Assembly (NCBI GenBank): GCA_016165875.1
Contig: JABBOT010000015.1
Span: 6,801,999 to 6,865,998, forward strand
Direction: 5' to 3'
DNA: 64,000 bases
DNA from: Acanthopleura granulata
Taxonomy: Eukaryota > Mollusca > Polyplacophora > Chitonida > Chitonidae
Each line of letters opens with the position of its first letter. Within the stretch, counting starts at the first letter, position 1. The translations under genes and the position numbers were made by a program. Below the pieces are notes generated by a model. That model was not told where the DNA came from. It ran no database searches and worked only from the letters and a program-made list of their open reading frames with translations. This document shows positions 11,261 through 22,934 of the stretch, piece after piece.

Positions 11261-12665
11261 TACAAATGTTCATATGAGCTTGGTCAACTTTTACCACCAA
11301 GAAACAATGAGGGCGAGGGAAGCTGTCGATAGATAATTACATTTGCATAAAATTTATTTCTACGTATAACTATGTAAAGTAGTTTAAGTCAGTTGAAAGT
11401 ATGATGTTATATATAATTTGTATATCCTTCAGTACAAATATCCAAATTCAGCTACAGGCCCAGAGTGTAGCATAACATAAGGTAGAATTTGTAAAAATAT
11501 GTTTTAGACTTTTTACACGTAACTTTGACTTAATATTATGTATCAGTTCATTGACAGTATGTATTTATTAGATTGACGTTTTACCCCACATTCCAGGATA
11601 TTTCACCTACATGTACACGACCGCAGCCTGCATTACGACCGGTGAACTGGCTAGTCTGAGCTTGGCCTGAATTCACAATGACCACACTGGTGACAGACCT
11701 GTGTATCATTGTGCTCTTTTAATGCTTTCTCAGTTTTACCCAAATTATAGTGACCCCCAAGTTTTCTCTCCTGGCCCAGGCTAAAACACATACTAATCTC
11801 CTCTGGCCTTTCAAAATGGACTTACAGGTGAATGTACTAGTCGTTAGAAAAGACTGAAATATCATTCTGGCATAACCGGCCAATTCAAGGGTTCTATTAA
11901 ACTTATCCACTGTTCCCTGAAGAGCCTGCAAGTATGAGCGTAGATGTGTATGCATTACAGAAAGTCCAATCTTGATCCAATTGCTATCAATTTCTATATT
12001 CAATATTATTCAATATTTAATATCACACTCCAGTATTTTCACTTGCAAAATAGTGGTCATCTTTACAGGAGGAGAAAACTGGATGTGTCCAGTAAACTGC
12101 AACCTTTGAAAAGTTAGACCATGCTTAAAAAATTGTTTCTTGCAAGTAACACAACCATGTCACCAAAAATAGGGTCAGTCAGGAGAGAAATGTATATTTT
12201 TCTTCTTGGTAATGAAATAGATAAGAATAGATATCAAAGAAATTAACATGGAAAGAAAAACAAAAAAAATTCCATGTAAAGCTAAATATCAACTTTAGAG
12301 TAGGGCCTTTTTTCGGAGGGAGAGTCGGTCATTATTACCCGGAATAAACATACTTTTAACGATGGACTTGCGGAAGAACTTTTCCATTCTACTGTATGTA
12401 CTGACCAGCATGCTATACCACAAGAAGGCAAGTGGCCTTCAAAGACTGTAAACTGTACAGAGAGCCAATTCACAAGCTGCGCTGCTGACCATTTATTATT
12501 ACCAAGGCGTCATAAACATTTACCATAGAGATCATACCTATATGTAAGATGTTTCTTCATCTACTTTAATATGTTAACAGTTTCTCTTCCAGATCAAAAC
12601 AAACTGCAAATAAACTTTCCAAAAACTCTTTTGCCTTTGAGATTGATATGTGGTTTAATTAAAAA

Positions 12666-12692
12666 AATATATATATATATGTATATATATAC
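12666..12692 (+). repeat. Short interrupted (AT)n tract
   Basis: AT dinucleotides with one G interruption, following a run of A. Confidence 0.85.
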
Positions 12693-12809
12693 ACAGAAAT
12701 AATGGACATTTGTATTTCAAAGTGACAGAATGATGATGAATACCGGTAACTGAATTTTCACTACATGTGCACACAGCTAACATCATGTTTTCTGTCTTCA
12801 GGAACAGTT

Positions 12810-13035
12810 TTCAGGCCAGCATTATGGCGAGAGGAAACTGGACAGAGCTTGGGGGAAACACTGCAAGTATCTTGCTGGCAGACCTTTCCACATAGTTTTA
12901 CTTATTTACTGATTTCATTGACCTTTCATGTCATACTCAAGAATACTTCACTTCTAAGCATGGCTGCGGCCAGCATCATGGTGTGAGGAAACCTAGCAGA
13001 GCAGAGGGGAAATCTGCAAGCATTCGCATGCTGCT
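12810..13035 (-). mobile_element. Two tandem SINE fragments
   Basis: 'ccagcattatggcgagagga' to 'gctggcagacctttcc' (to about 12892), then a second tail-first fragment from 'ttgacctttcatgtcatact' through 'cagcatcatggtgtgagg' to 'gctgctggcag'. Confidence 0.65.
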
Positions 13036-13433
13036 GGCAGACAGTAAGCAATGTGACGCATAAACAATTTCCAGCATGATGGAGTGTTTAGCATTTTATG
13101 ACATCACACCTTGAAATTAATATTCAGCTTAATTTTTTTTAGCCAATATAGGAGATATATCATTAAATTAATCAAAACTTTCTAGGTTGAACAGCACACC
13201 CACACTGTCAATTTTTCATTAACATGAACACTAACATGAAATTGGAGGCACTTGCTGTAACATGAGAACAACACAACTTTTTACATCAAACAATTTGCTG
13301 TGGGTCAGCTCTCTCCAAGAATCAAGTTTTAATGTCAATCATTTTTCCTGAACAGACTTGGCCGAAAGAAACACTGACTTCTGAACATCATCAGTCTGTT
13401 ATATCCTCAAGCACGTACACATCTCTTCTACTC

Positions 13434-14000
13434 TGTAGATCGGGACCAATCCTTTCACTTTCTACTCAGAGCACTCTTTTGGATTTTGCTCTAGACAGCG
13501 TACTCTACCTGCATTCTTTTCTCATTTGGACTCAAACACGCCCAACGTCCATTTCACTCTGTAGATCAAGACAAGTCCATGCACTTTCTATTGTGAACAT
13601 CCTTATGCTTTTTGCTCTGGGCAGCATACTTCATCTCTAATTTCTCTGAGGTTTGGATTCAAACACACATCCATTTCAAGTTGCATGTCAGGACAAATTC
13701 GTGGCCTTTTTACTACCTACATGAACATCCTTTTGGTTTTTGTTCTAAAAAATGTACTTCGTCCTTGATCTTTTCCCAGAGGTCAGGGTTCAAACACACA
13801 CGTTCATTTTATTTCGCAGATCAGAACAAATCTATAAACTGTCTACTCTGATCATCTTTTGCTTTGTGTTCTAAATAACGTACTTCATCCTTGATCTTTT
13901 CTCAAATGTCTGCGTCCACATGTCCATTTTACTTGACTGATAAGGAAAAATCTATGCATTTTCTATGAACATCCATTTGGTTTCTGCTAGCTCACAGCCC
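13434..14000 (-). repeat. Degenerate ~125-bp tandem array, about 4.5 copies
   Basis: Units begin with variants of 'gtagatcaggacaaatc' at about 13435, 13561, 13684, 13816 and 13937, so spacing is 121-131 bp. Each contains 'gaacatcctttt', 'tgttctaa.aacgtacttc' and 'gatcttttctcagaggt' blocks. The array abuts the TMEM218 stop codon, and the last partial unit (ttttctcagaggttt) runs into the final coding exon at about 14020. A minus-strand AATAAA at about 13808-13813 means part of it could be transcribed as 3' UTR. Confidence 0.75.
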
Positions 14001-14008
14001 CTTCACGA

Positions 14009-14149
14009 TCACCCTCGGGCTTTTCTCAGAGGTTTGGCCCGTATGGGCTCAGAAAGATGTCCAATGATGTAGGCCATAAATCCACCAATGAGACACAATC
14101 CACAAGCCACCAGCAAACATGTCCTGTACACAATGGTGTAATCATAGAT
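14009..14149 (-). CDS. TMEM218: TMEM218 exon 3 and stop
   Basis: 141 nt beginning IYDYTIVYR after the acceptor 'tttggcag'. It encodes helix 3 and the family tail EPIRAKPL, ending in RKARG and TGA. The presumed 3' UTR continues into the 125-bp tandem repeat array at lower coordinates. Confidence 0.92.
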   Translation of the reverse strand: MYDYTIVYRTCLLVACGLCLIGGFMAYIIGHLSEPIRAKPLRKARG

Positions 14150-15932
14150 CTGCCAAAAACAAGAAAGAAGACCAAGGAAGTTATTCACTGGTCACCAAAG
14201 CATCAGCACTTTTCGTTTCCAGGCCCAGGGCTGAGGCTTAGTAGTAGCTTTAGTCCTGTAATAACTTTTGTCCCCCACAGGGCAACATGTGTGCACCTTT
14301 CTGTAGATTTAGCCAGGATCTGAAATCAGAATCTCTCGTTTCTAAACTTTAACTTGCCTACTTTTCCATAGTGGAGCCCTACACTACATGTACACTGAGA
14401 AAACCATGCAGAAATCTCAAAATATGTTATTTGACAAAATCAATCTTGTCTAATGTCAGATAAATCTTGTATATATATTACAAATTCATATAAACATTTC
14501 TTCTCGTTTCTTGTCTACATACCCATCTTACATTGAAGGCATCAAAGGCATTATGCTATTATGAGGATTTCACACATGACCCATCAGCATTCAGTTATGT
14601 GTCTGTGAAGACAGCAGTCAGACTGAATAAGATCATGTGTTAATCAATGGATTGAGAAACCAGGGTACCTAAAAATATGGCAATGTACAAAGGGTAAAAC
14701 CAACTGACCTTGGTTGCATCCTCATCTTCTTCTGGCGACTCTGGCTCACGGGGGATGAACACTAAAATCACAGTCAGCAAGCCTGCCGCAGCTATCACGC
14801 CAAAGCTCCCGTACCTGATGACACAGTCATAAATCATTGATTCAATAAAACAAACACGCCAAAAGTAATAAACAATGAACTGCTTTTGCACTGGGCCACC
14901 ACCTCTCAATTCACCCTGACCCAATGTCCCTTTATTTACATGTTGCCAAGAGTTGATTTACTTCACTTATTTCTCCCAGTGCAGCTTAAATTTATGTCAT
15001 TTACTTGATTTGTTTAAAGCCATTCTGGAGAGTTTTCACTGTGGTTTAAGAACCTTAAATTCAGAGTGATTTCCCTTTATATGATGTGCAGAGGTTAAGT
15101 TTGTGATTGAAGGAACTGGCGGAACCAGTGCCTGATACCAGGTACCTGGCAAATCCACCGACTTCAGGGGCATGCAACTGGACATGTGAACAACAGGTGC
15201 AAGGCCTCAGCTAGACTGCATCCATATTTACATGTAGCTCTGACCCTCCCACAAAATCGCTTCAGTGATTCTTTCTTTGATTGGGCGTTTGAACATCGCT
15301 TACAACAGTATTTCAGGAACATCACATTCACAGCAGTGTCTCTTCGCTCATGGGCACATTCAAAAAATTGCATTTACTCTTTTACTCCTATGGTGGCCGT
15401 CTTGAAAACATGTCAGTACCACACAGCCTGCATGCTCGATTGGATTACCCTTACAAAATTATGTGTGGCGATAGGAAGGGGATATGTTATGACGGGGATT
15501 TGGCCAACTAGAGGTATGTGGAGTGCTTTTTAAGGGTCCCAGCTGACAGTCACCAGATTTGTCACACTTGATCTCTCTGACGTGGATATCTGAGCGATAC
15601 CGTCATTTCTAATGCAAATCCCAACGTCAGAGCAATCTCTATAAACTGACTGGCCAACTGGAATCCACAGGCACATATTTTAGGAACAGCTTTAATGTGT
15701 GAACGATGCGACTTGTGGACTGATCTCTCTTTCAACATACCAAAGACTGAAAGCCATACCGACAACAGAAGCTGGAGTTTAACACTAGCTAACTAGCTAA
15801 CTTCTCAAACCTCGAGAGCACTTACGATGCCGCTCCTTTCGCTCGAGATAAAAACAGTGCGCCAACCACTGCCAAAGCCCAGAAGAAAGCTAAAACAAAC
15901 AGACCGACTCCAATGCCGAGTACCCTGGCCAT
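14009..15932 (-). CDS. TMEM218: Transmembrane protein 218 orthologue, three coding exons, complete
   Basis: Join, read on the minus strand: 15932-15826, 14814-14709, 14149-14009, giving 117 aa. Seen: GT-AG sites at every junction (donors gtaagt and gtcagt), matching phases, and an ATG opening MARVLGIGVG. Three membrane helices lie at about residues 4-27, 38-57 and 82-101. An acidic loop (ESPEEDEDATK) follows helix 2, and the tail contains EPIRAKPL at 105-112. Known family: vertebrate TMEM218 is about 115 aa with the same opening VLG.G.G.F.LA, an LSRA.GAA block after helix 1 and a C-terminal EPI.AKPL. It acts at the ciliary transition zone and is linked to the MKS module; human mutations cause Joubert/Meckel-type ciliopathies. 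Inference: this is a one-to-one orthologue in a ciliated animal. All diagnostic blocks are present in order and no frame is broken, so I am confident. Confidence 0.93.
14709..14814 (-). CDS. TMEM218: TMEM218 exon 2
   Basis: 106 nt encoding residues 36-71: helix 2 (YGSFGVIAAAGLLTVILVF) and the acidic loop. The acceptor is 'catcag' and the donor 'aag|gtcagt'. The phase completes the Ser codon split from exon 1. Confidence 0.92.
15826..15932 (-). CDS. TMEM218: TMEM218 exon 1 (coding part)
   Basis: Encodes residues 1-35 plus two bases of a split Ser codon: the first helix and the LSRAKGAA block. The start ATG lies in a 'gacaATGGCC' context, and the donor is gtaagt. The upstream frame offers no better start. 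Confidence 0.92.
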
Positions 15933-16160
15933 TGTCACTGATGTGAAATCTAAAATATAGACAAAATCTTTAAAATTATCTGTCCATGACCCGCATGTTT
16001 CAGCTTGATTTACATTGACAACAAGTATGGCGGTAACGTCCTATGTCAGGCCAGTGTCGCCCAAGTTGATTGGCTAAAGGTCGTGAGAAGAACCAATGGA
16101 AAGCCCAGATGCATTGGGCAAGGGATATAACTTTCGCCTGAGATCTGACGTATTATCTCC
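15933..16160 (-). promoter_or_regulatory. Probable TMEM218 promoter / 5' UTR region
   Basis: Just upstream of the TMEM218 ATG on the minus strand. A CCAAT box reads on the minus strand at 16069-16073 (about 140 bp from the ATG), and a second CCAAT on the plus strand lies at about 16092. The stretch is richer in GC and CpG than the flanking AT-rich DNA. No TATA box was noticed. The transcription start is not determinable from sequence alone. Confidence 0.3.
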
Positions 16161-16727
16161 CTTGTATGCGAACGCCAACTCGGTTTTCTTACAACCGATC
16201 TAAGCAATGTAAATTTCCTGGTGGAAATCAGATATGTTCTCCATCAAACTTGCACATGGAATCATACCTATCCAAATATACAAAATCTGGAAGTTCTGGA
16301 AGAATAAAAGTCTCATAATCGAACACTCACTGTAAGCCTATTCAAGCACAGTATTCATAGTATGCAAGCCTAGTAGATAGTACACGTGCTGAGTAAATGG
16401 ATCTGTATGTAACGTTTCACAATGATAATGTCAGATTTTAAGAATCGCAAGTATTTGTTTGCTGACGACCAAGCCCCGGAGGCTCCGTGACCCTCTACAT
16501 TGCCGTCGATGATTTTTCTGCATTTATGGAGAACTGAGAGATGAACGTCGAATTCGAGTGTACTTGTATACTTGCCTCTAATGTTAAGAAAAAGTTTGGA
16601 GCTGAACCTAGAGATAAAAATAGTTACAGGGATATATAGAAGGCATGTTTTTATTATTATTATGCACTTTAGGATGTGCCATAATTCTCGGGACATACTG
16701 TAAAATTGCCGAAAAAACGAAAATCTC

Positions 16728-16730
<3 letters not shown>

Positions 16731-16758
<28 letters not shown>

Positions 16759-16759
16759 C
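16731..16759 (+). repeat. Poly-T run of 28-29 bases
   Basis: A pure T run on the plus strand. If it is a retroposon tail, the source would be on the minus strand above 16760, but no retrocopy is recognised there. It also explains the Lys-rich ORF start on the other strand. Confidence 0.95.
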
Positions 16760-17934
16760 CAACGGTGTTCACTAGACCTTATCGGACAGTCTAGAAACAG
16801 GTATTCGGTATTTGTGACGTCGACGGCGGTGACTGTATGGGAAGAGGAGTCCGAATTAATGGGTAAGGGGATATCTAATCTGGTCCTGAGCTCCCACTGA
16901 GTTCATCATTGACGTCATATCCGGATTTTTTTGTCCGACTACTGACAGAAAATATGCACAGAGCAGATGAGTAATTAGAAACATAAAAGGTATGCCCCCA
17001 AAATGATTTCCGCTAATTTTTTTTTCATTCTGTCTTTTTTTCCACATGACCCTATTTTTAACCTCCATTAAAAACTTAACCATCGCTTTTGAGGCAATTT
17101 TGGAGTTTGTGATGCTAACTCTTTTACTAAAACTGTTCTTTGAGAGTTTGACTTGGGTTATTTTTTCACTGGTTGGCGGCTTGAACACTTCTCTTATTAC
17201 CGTCTCGAGTGATCTCAGGTAAGATGATTTCAAATAGATGATTATTGATGAAGAGATCTGAATCAGCATTTGCCACCAGATTTCAGTGCTGTGGATTCTG
17301 TGTCAATTAAAGTAGAATCAGCAGTCGTTCAGTGAAAACTGACCTGTGACCTCGCCTTTGTGTGACCTTTCTACCACGTGGTCTTGGGGCAATCTAGACC
17401 ATTTGGACCATGCGCAGCATTTCACACGTTCTGAGTGAGTGGGTTCTGAGTGCAGCGTTACATGTAATTGTGGCTTTTACGTCAAATAAATCCCCAGTTA
17501 TCACCAATTAATGTTGCATTATACACTTTTATCTTTATCAACACGGTCCGGTTTGAAGACCAAAACTTTAACGGTAAATTGCTTCTGTTGATAGTCGTGT
17601 TGGTTGTCTCGAACATGTAGCGCCAGTCAACCACCACACTATATTCTCCTTAAGCAAAACAAAAAAATAAATAAATAAAGTAAAAAAAAATAGAAAAAAA
17701 ATTAAATAAATACAGAAAAATTAAGAAGCGTCCTGAAACAGGGCCCAGATTCGCAGTTTGTATGGTTTTCCTTACAATTAATGTATCGCTGGTGTCAGCT
17801 TTATGGGCACCAAAAGATTTTGGAGCTCTCATGTCAAATAAAGACGTAAACAAATCGCAAGAGAAAGTAACAGAACTGTTGACAAACGATCTGGGATCAA
17901 CCCCAGCGTGTATGTTTCCTCCTGGTTTCCTCAA

Positions 17935-18078
17935 AGGCATCTCCTATCGTATACCGCAGGTTAGAGCCTGCTCGTTTCTCCTGGCACCTCCTAGGCCATT
18001 ACGCTTTCTGAAGCCTCATAAGTTAAAAGTTAAAATTCTGGAATACTACGTTAAACAACAGTGAAATAAATAAATGTA
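17935..18078 (+). repeat. Other SINE-like 3' end
   Basis: 'aaaattctggaatactacgt' with 'taaacaacagtgaaataaat' resembles the 3' end of another short retroposon family ending in AATAAATAAAT. The body is not the main SINE. Confidence 0.35.
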
Positions 18079-18139
18079 CATTGGCGGTTAGTATTACGGG
18101 GGGGGGGGAAGAAACTGGGATACTCGATCGGAGTGAACC

Positions 18140-18230
18140 ACTGACCTTCGTCATTTTTCCAATGAACTTTTCCACCTATGACGTACAGATATGCACACCT
18201 CATTAGTGGAATGCAAATGAAAAAAAGTTA
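18140..18230 (+). repeat. Copy of a dispersed short repeat (first of a pair)
   Basis: 'tgaacttttccacctatgac' followed by 'cacctcattagtggaa' closely matches 18717-18770. Both copies follow a poly-purine 'gaagaaa' block and 'ggcggtaagttctacggg'-like sequence. Confidence 0.55.
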
Positions 18231-18307
18231 AATGTCAATTGTCTACTCCTAAATATCCGTGTTAATTTGTGTGCCTATCGTTAGTTACACCATCACTAAA
18301 ATGGTGT

Positions 18308-18535
18308 CGACCGCCTGGGTGGCCTAGTGATTAGAACGTCCGCCTCGAGGTCGGCAGATCCGGGATTCTTAAAGACTTAAATGGGAAAGTCCGCCAGCAA
18401 CATGTGGATGCTCCTGGGTTTCTCCCAGGTTCTGCCCGGTTTGCTCCCACCATAATGCTGGCCACCGCCGTACGTGAAATATTCTTGAGTAATGCGTAAA
18501 ACACCCATCAACTAAATAAATCAAATAAATAAAGA
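18308..18535 (+). mobile_element. SINE with a different tRNA-like head
   Basis: The body and tail are those of the main family ('gaaatattcttgagtaatgc', AATAAATCAAATAAATAA). The head reads 'ggtggcctagtgattagaac' followed by 'gtccgcctcgaggtcggcag', a tRNA-like A box/spacer unlike the common head. This suggests head exchange between SINE families. Confidence 0.7.
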
Positions 18536-18639
18536 CTTCAAAAATGGTACTTGTTGCAGTCTCGCTTGGCGCTCAGCAGTCAGAGGTTAGAGCAAGCAAA
18601 CAGGACTGGTCGGTCCGGTGTCGGGGTGGGAAATAAATA

Positions 18640-18800
18640 AATAGACGATGGCGGTAAGTTCTACGGGAGGAAGAAAGCGAGATAACTAGTCGTAGTTAAC
18701 CGCCGACAATTTTCTAATGAACTTTTCCACCCATGACGCACAGATTTGCTGACCTCATTAGTGGAAAACAAGTGGTCTTCCACGAAGGTTAAACTGCGGA
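18640..18800 (+). repeat. Second copy of the dispersed short repeat
   Basis: 'atggcggtaagttctacggg', 'tgaacttttccacccatgac' and 'gtggaaaacaagtggtcttc'. It shares order and spacing with 18070-18230; related blocks lie at 11210-11260, 30605-30660 and 43690-43730. Confidence 0.6.
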
Positions 18801-20829
18801 AATCGTCACAGGAGCATCGTCGAACGCCTTTTGGCACTATGGCCACATAAGTAGTATATTCGCCGGGAATTCCCTAATTCCGGCTAGGTTTGAACTGAAC
18901 CCGTGCCTCCTGTGCGCGTGAACGGCAAGCGACCGAATTCTTCCTCTATACAGTTACGTACCCACCACGACATTAAGGATCTACTTCAGCAAAACTATCA
19001 TGCATGGCAAGTTCACTAACCCTTGGTTATACATGACATATTTCTACCAAGAAAGTAAAGGCAATATAATTATGGGCTATTTATAGGTAGCGTATATAAG
19101 TACTTTTTACAATGCGTTTTGCACAGGGACAGAACAGATCCTGAGTGATCTGAGGCGCGAGCGTACGTACGGTATGGTGTTAAGCACATGGTCTGAGATG
19201 AGTCACTTGGTATGAGGTAGCAGACAATGGATAACCTTTGATTATTCAACCCATATGCATAAATTAGAAGGAAAGAAAGGCACACAGATTGTTGTGACTA
19301 AATGGGTGAATGCGAGAGTTTACGTGATTTGTGTATGGTGGGTGATACCCTGCCACAAGAAGACGTAATGTATATACATTCTAAGGACTCCTCCTAGTCA
19401 TATGACTGGAAAATTATTTTGCACGACGAAAAAACATAACAAAAGCATAACAAAAAATCGCCTTATTTGTAAAAGCAATTCTTCTTTCTCTAACAACAAT
19501 ACTTTCTGAGTAAAAAATAGTCATTTATTGTCAAACAGAATATTTTTATTGAAAAAAATGCTAAACTTTGTTAATAAACTGTTTGATAAGCAGCAGGAAA
19601 GAATTCAAGGGCGTGAAATTGCATGGCACTAATAGGCTACCCTACCTTTCTACTCAAGATTTAACGGTAGACCAGGCACTGCGGCAGCGAGTAGATCTAA
19701 AAACTAAACCACCGATGCGAGCAATGAAACTTTTACAAAGTTATTTTTCTAGTAATAATTGCTAAACTGGAACAGTAAAAAGTTATAGATTAAGGGAACG
19801 GCACAAAAAGTGAAAACCGTTAGTCCGATTGTCAATCTAAACAGGTGCCCGCTCAAGGTCAGGATTCTTGTCAGCAGCAGGTAAGGAATCTGTTTGGTCA
19901 GATTTGTATTTTAATTGTTTCCGCTTTGCTCTACTACATTAAAAGAATCCTCCGTTATATACACCCTTTCTCCGACTACGGGCGGATTGAATTTGCGTCA
20001 ATCTAGCGGGCATCACTCGTATTTCTACTTGCAGTTTAATTTGTTATCGGGGACGGATTAATTTGTTTATCAGAAAAGGTTTAATCCGTTATATCGACGA
20101 AAGTGCGCACGAACTATAACGGACAATTTTTTTTAGGTTACCTAATTACTTTTGTTTATAACTGGCAAATGGTCACTTGTAACCAGCGAAATATGGCCTC
20201 TTGTTTATACATTAGCAAATTAAACACCCCCTAATCCCATGGTTAAAGCTGAACAGGTACAAAAAATTATGTTGATTGTAATTGACAGACATAACTGGTC
20301 TAGAATTACTGAAATTGCTAGGTGGTCATCCTTGTCATCCTACAAGACACCAAATGACTTTTTCATGGGGTAATTTCAACCACTGCCTTCAAAACTGCTC
20401 ACTCCAGAATCATACTTGTAAAGCCAGGGTTTCATTAGCCAAGTAATCACATGGCCTTTCTACTACTCTACAACGCCATGAAAAGGTCCCATTGAACACT
20501 AATGCCGAAAAACTCGGCCACCTACAGTCCGGCTTTCAGCTGACCAGTTTGGCTCTGCTTCTGTGTTGCAATTTTCTCATTGGTTGGGTGCTTTGCATCC
20601 GCTACAATTTCCGACCCCTAACGTCCACAAGATGATAGAAATGTATGTTTATTATCATTAAAACACGTGGAATTCAATCATTTTCTCCTTTTTCATTAGC
20701 CAAAGAGTCACAGAGTTCACAAATGATTAAATTTTTCACTCCTTTGATCCAGAAAAAACATTAATCGCATATGTACAGAATTGACACAGTGAAAACCAGG
20801 GGTGCTTAATTAACCTTTTTTGTGTCAAT

Positions 20830-21045
20830 GAAACATCAAAGACAACAGTACAGAGAGTAAAACGAGTCAGTTTACCTCAGTTCGGGTTTTATTCTAACCG
20901 TTCCTGCACGTAACAACTTATACATCCCTAACACGATTACTTGAGAGGAGTTAGGTGAAAATAAAAAAAGGAGCAGTGATGTTAAAAGGAATTTATTAAA
21001 ATTGATGAATGGGATACATTCCCCAAAGTTATGTCCTGCTGTCCA
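20830..21045 (+). repeat. Dispersed repeat X, partial copy
   Basis: 'acagagagtaaaacgagtca', 'gtttacctcagttcgggttt', 'tattctaaccgttcctg' and 'agtgatgttaaaaggaattt' are shared with the copies at 32630, 36400, 36770 and 46840. Confidence 0.6.
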
Positions 21046-21339
21046 AGCAACAGTGGCGTGCATTTTACTCATTCACTCAAACGCTGGTACATGAGTACTA
21101 CTTGTTATGATTACATCTATTCATCAACATATAATAAATGCACAGAACGTTCGGTTAACTAAGAAAGGAGCAGGTTACGGTACGATGTATAGAGAGTCAT
21201 TAGTTATTTGTCTGATTTAAATCAGTCCGAGGCTTTAATTTGGCTTTTTGTATTATATTCCTACAATTTCTTGTTACATACGAGGACAAAACATAATCTT
21301 GACTAATTCCAAACTGTAATTATGAGCGTATCAGCCTAT

Positions 21340-21341
21340 GT

Positions 21342-21396
<55 letters not shown>
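21340..21396 (+). repeat. (TA)n microsatellite
   Basis: An uninterrupted TA run of about 27 units after 'gtgttta'. Confidence 0.97.
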
Positions 21397-21399
<3 letters not shown>

Positions 21400-21539
21400 C
21401 TTACATATGGCCATACAGTAATTGACATCACTGTATTGCTTGTACCTGATTCTACCTAAGCCATGGTGCTAGAGGGTGTCTATGTTGTTACCTTTTTTAA
21501 ATACTTACTTGAACGGTTAGAAGAACCCTCAAAATGATT

Positions 21540-21776
21540 TATTTACTTGATTGAAGTTCTACGCCGTACTCAAGAATATTTCACTTTATACGGCGGCCTA
21601 GCATTATGGTGGAAAGAAACGGTGCACAGATTGGGATAAGCCAGGTCCATAAGCAGGTTTCTGGCGAACCCTCCCACGTGCGACCGGAAAGGAAGCCAGG
21701 CGTCTCTTGCCTTGAACTCACAGCGATCGTATTGCTGTGTGTGGTGCCTGGACCATTACGTTGCACCAGCAGACTA
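21540..21776 (-). mobile_element. SINE copy
   Basis: 'tctacgccgtactcaagaat', 'gcattatggtggaaagaaac', 'ccacgtgcgaccggaaagga', ending in the head at 'cacagcgatcgtattg'. Confidence 0.8.
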
Positions 21777-22365
21777 ATCTCCCCGACCACCCCAAATGAG
21801 GTAAATTGACACGAGATCGGATGTTCCTGATAATGCATAACCATTTGCGAACTACTACAATATTGTCACTGCTCTGGTGTAATGTTCCATGCTACAGTCT
21901 TTTGCATTGTTTCTGTATATATATGCCTCCTCTGACGAATTAATGACGTTATCTGTCTGTTTCGTTTCGGTGAACTGCTACTTAAAATGATGTTAACTTC
22001 ATTTTTCAGAGAAATTTTTGTGACCACCAAAGCTATATGTGAAAAGCATACTTCTTGTAACTCTAGTGAGAAGTCAAAGTTTTTTTCAGGAATTACACAC
22101 AGAGGCTCAACTTGTGGAGAATCCTTTTTTGGCTGCGAACGAGCCAGCCTCAAACACAAGGAACAACGCGGAAAAACGAAAACAGAGGATCTTGACGAAG
22201 AACATTGTCTCGACGGTTGAAAATTGTCTGCAACATCGCTCCTTATATATGCTGGGCATGTTATACAACCAATTCTACTGGTAATGATCGACCGAATTAG
22301 TGATAGTCCACACTCTGTCGAATTTCTTACCCGAAAGTCTGAGAATTGGAGGGATACAGAAAACC

Positions 22366-22934
22366 ATGGATAACTCAGGAAGACATTCCCTGATGCCGTT
22401 AAGGTTTGGATTTTTTATTTTATACGGATCCATAGGCATCCTTTCCGTTTTCTATCCTTTGTATCTCAAAGAGTACGGATTACAACCTGTGGAAATAGGG
22501 GTCGTTCTCTTTTTTCTTCCCGTGGGGGGTGTCCTGGCTGGGGTCTTTAGTCCTTTAATGATCAGAAAATTTGCAGGCCAAATGAATGTCATGTTTTCTT
22601 GCCTGGCGTTTCTTCTCACGTCGTCGTTGTGCATGGTGTTATTACCATTACCAAATATCTCGGCTGTCTGCGTTGAGGCGACGACGAAAAACAGCACACA
22701 AACTTCCACCAACTCAACGGCTTCAAATCGTGTCTTCAACGTAGTTCATGAACGAAGTGAGATAGAACATTTTGTACACATAGTGGGATTCTGCCTGGTC
22801 GCATTTTGGACGCAATTTGCCTCATCTGCTTGCGACGGCCTTCAGATTTCGGTCGCACTTCAGTTCCTTGGGGAAGCAAATTCGGGACGCATTGGCAACT
22901 TTCGTGCCTGGGGATCACTGGGCCATGCGTTTGG
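22366..22934 (+). CDS. MFSD6-like A exon 1
   Basis: Residues 1-189 plus two bases of a Gly codon: helices 1-4 and the glycosylation-prone loop. The donor is g|gtgagt. Copy B has the same junction, within a GHxxG motif. Confidence 0.9.

Larger units (their letters stand above)
11260..13430. other. Non-coding, SINE fragments only
   Basis: Low-complexity AT-rich DNA with short SINE pieces. No exon is recognisable between the unidentified minus-strand exon and TMEM218. Confidence 0.4.
16170..21530. other. Intergenic, repeats only
   Basis: Contains the poly-T run, several short repeats and the (TA)n tract. A minus-strand ORF of 137 codons (17269-16856) has no recognisable domain, and its composition is consistent with chance. 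Confidence 0.4.

Noticed and set aside
16370..16762. 130-codon minus-strand ORF with a poly-Lys start
   Set aside because: The Lys run is just the poly-T tract read in reverse; the rest has no domain and no conservation cue.
16856..17269. 137-codon minus-strand ORF near a poly-A/T tract, possible retrocopy
   Set aside because: No recognisable protein family, no signs of a processed transcript, and AT-rich composition like its surroundings.
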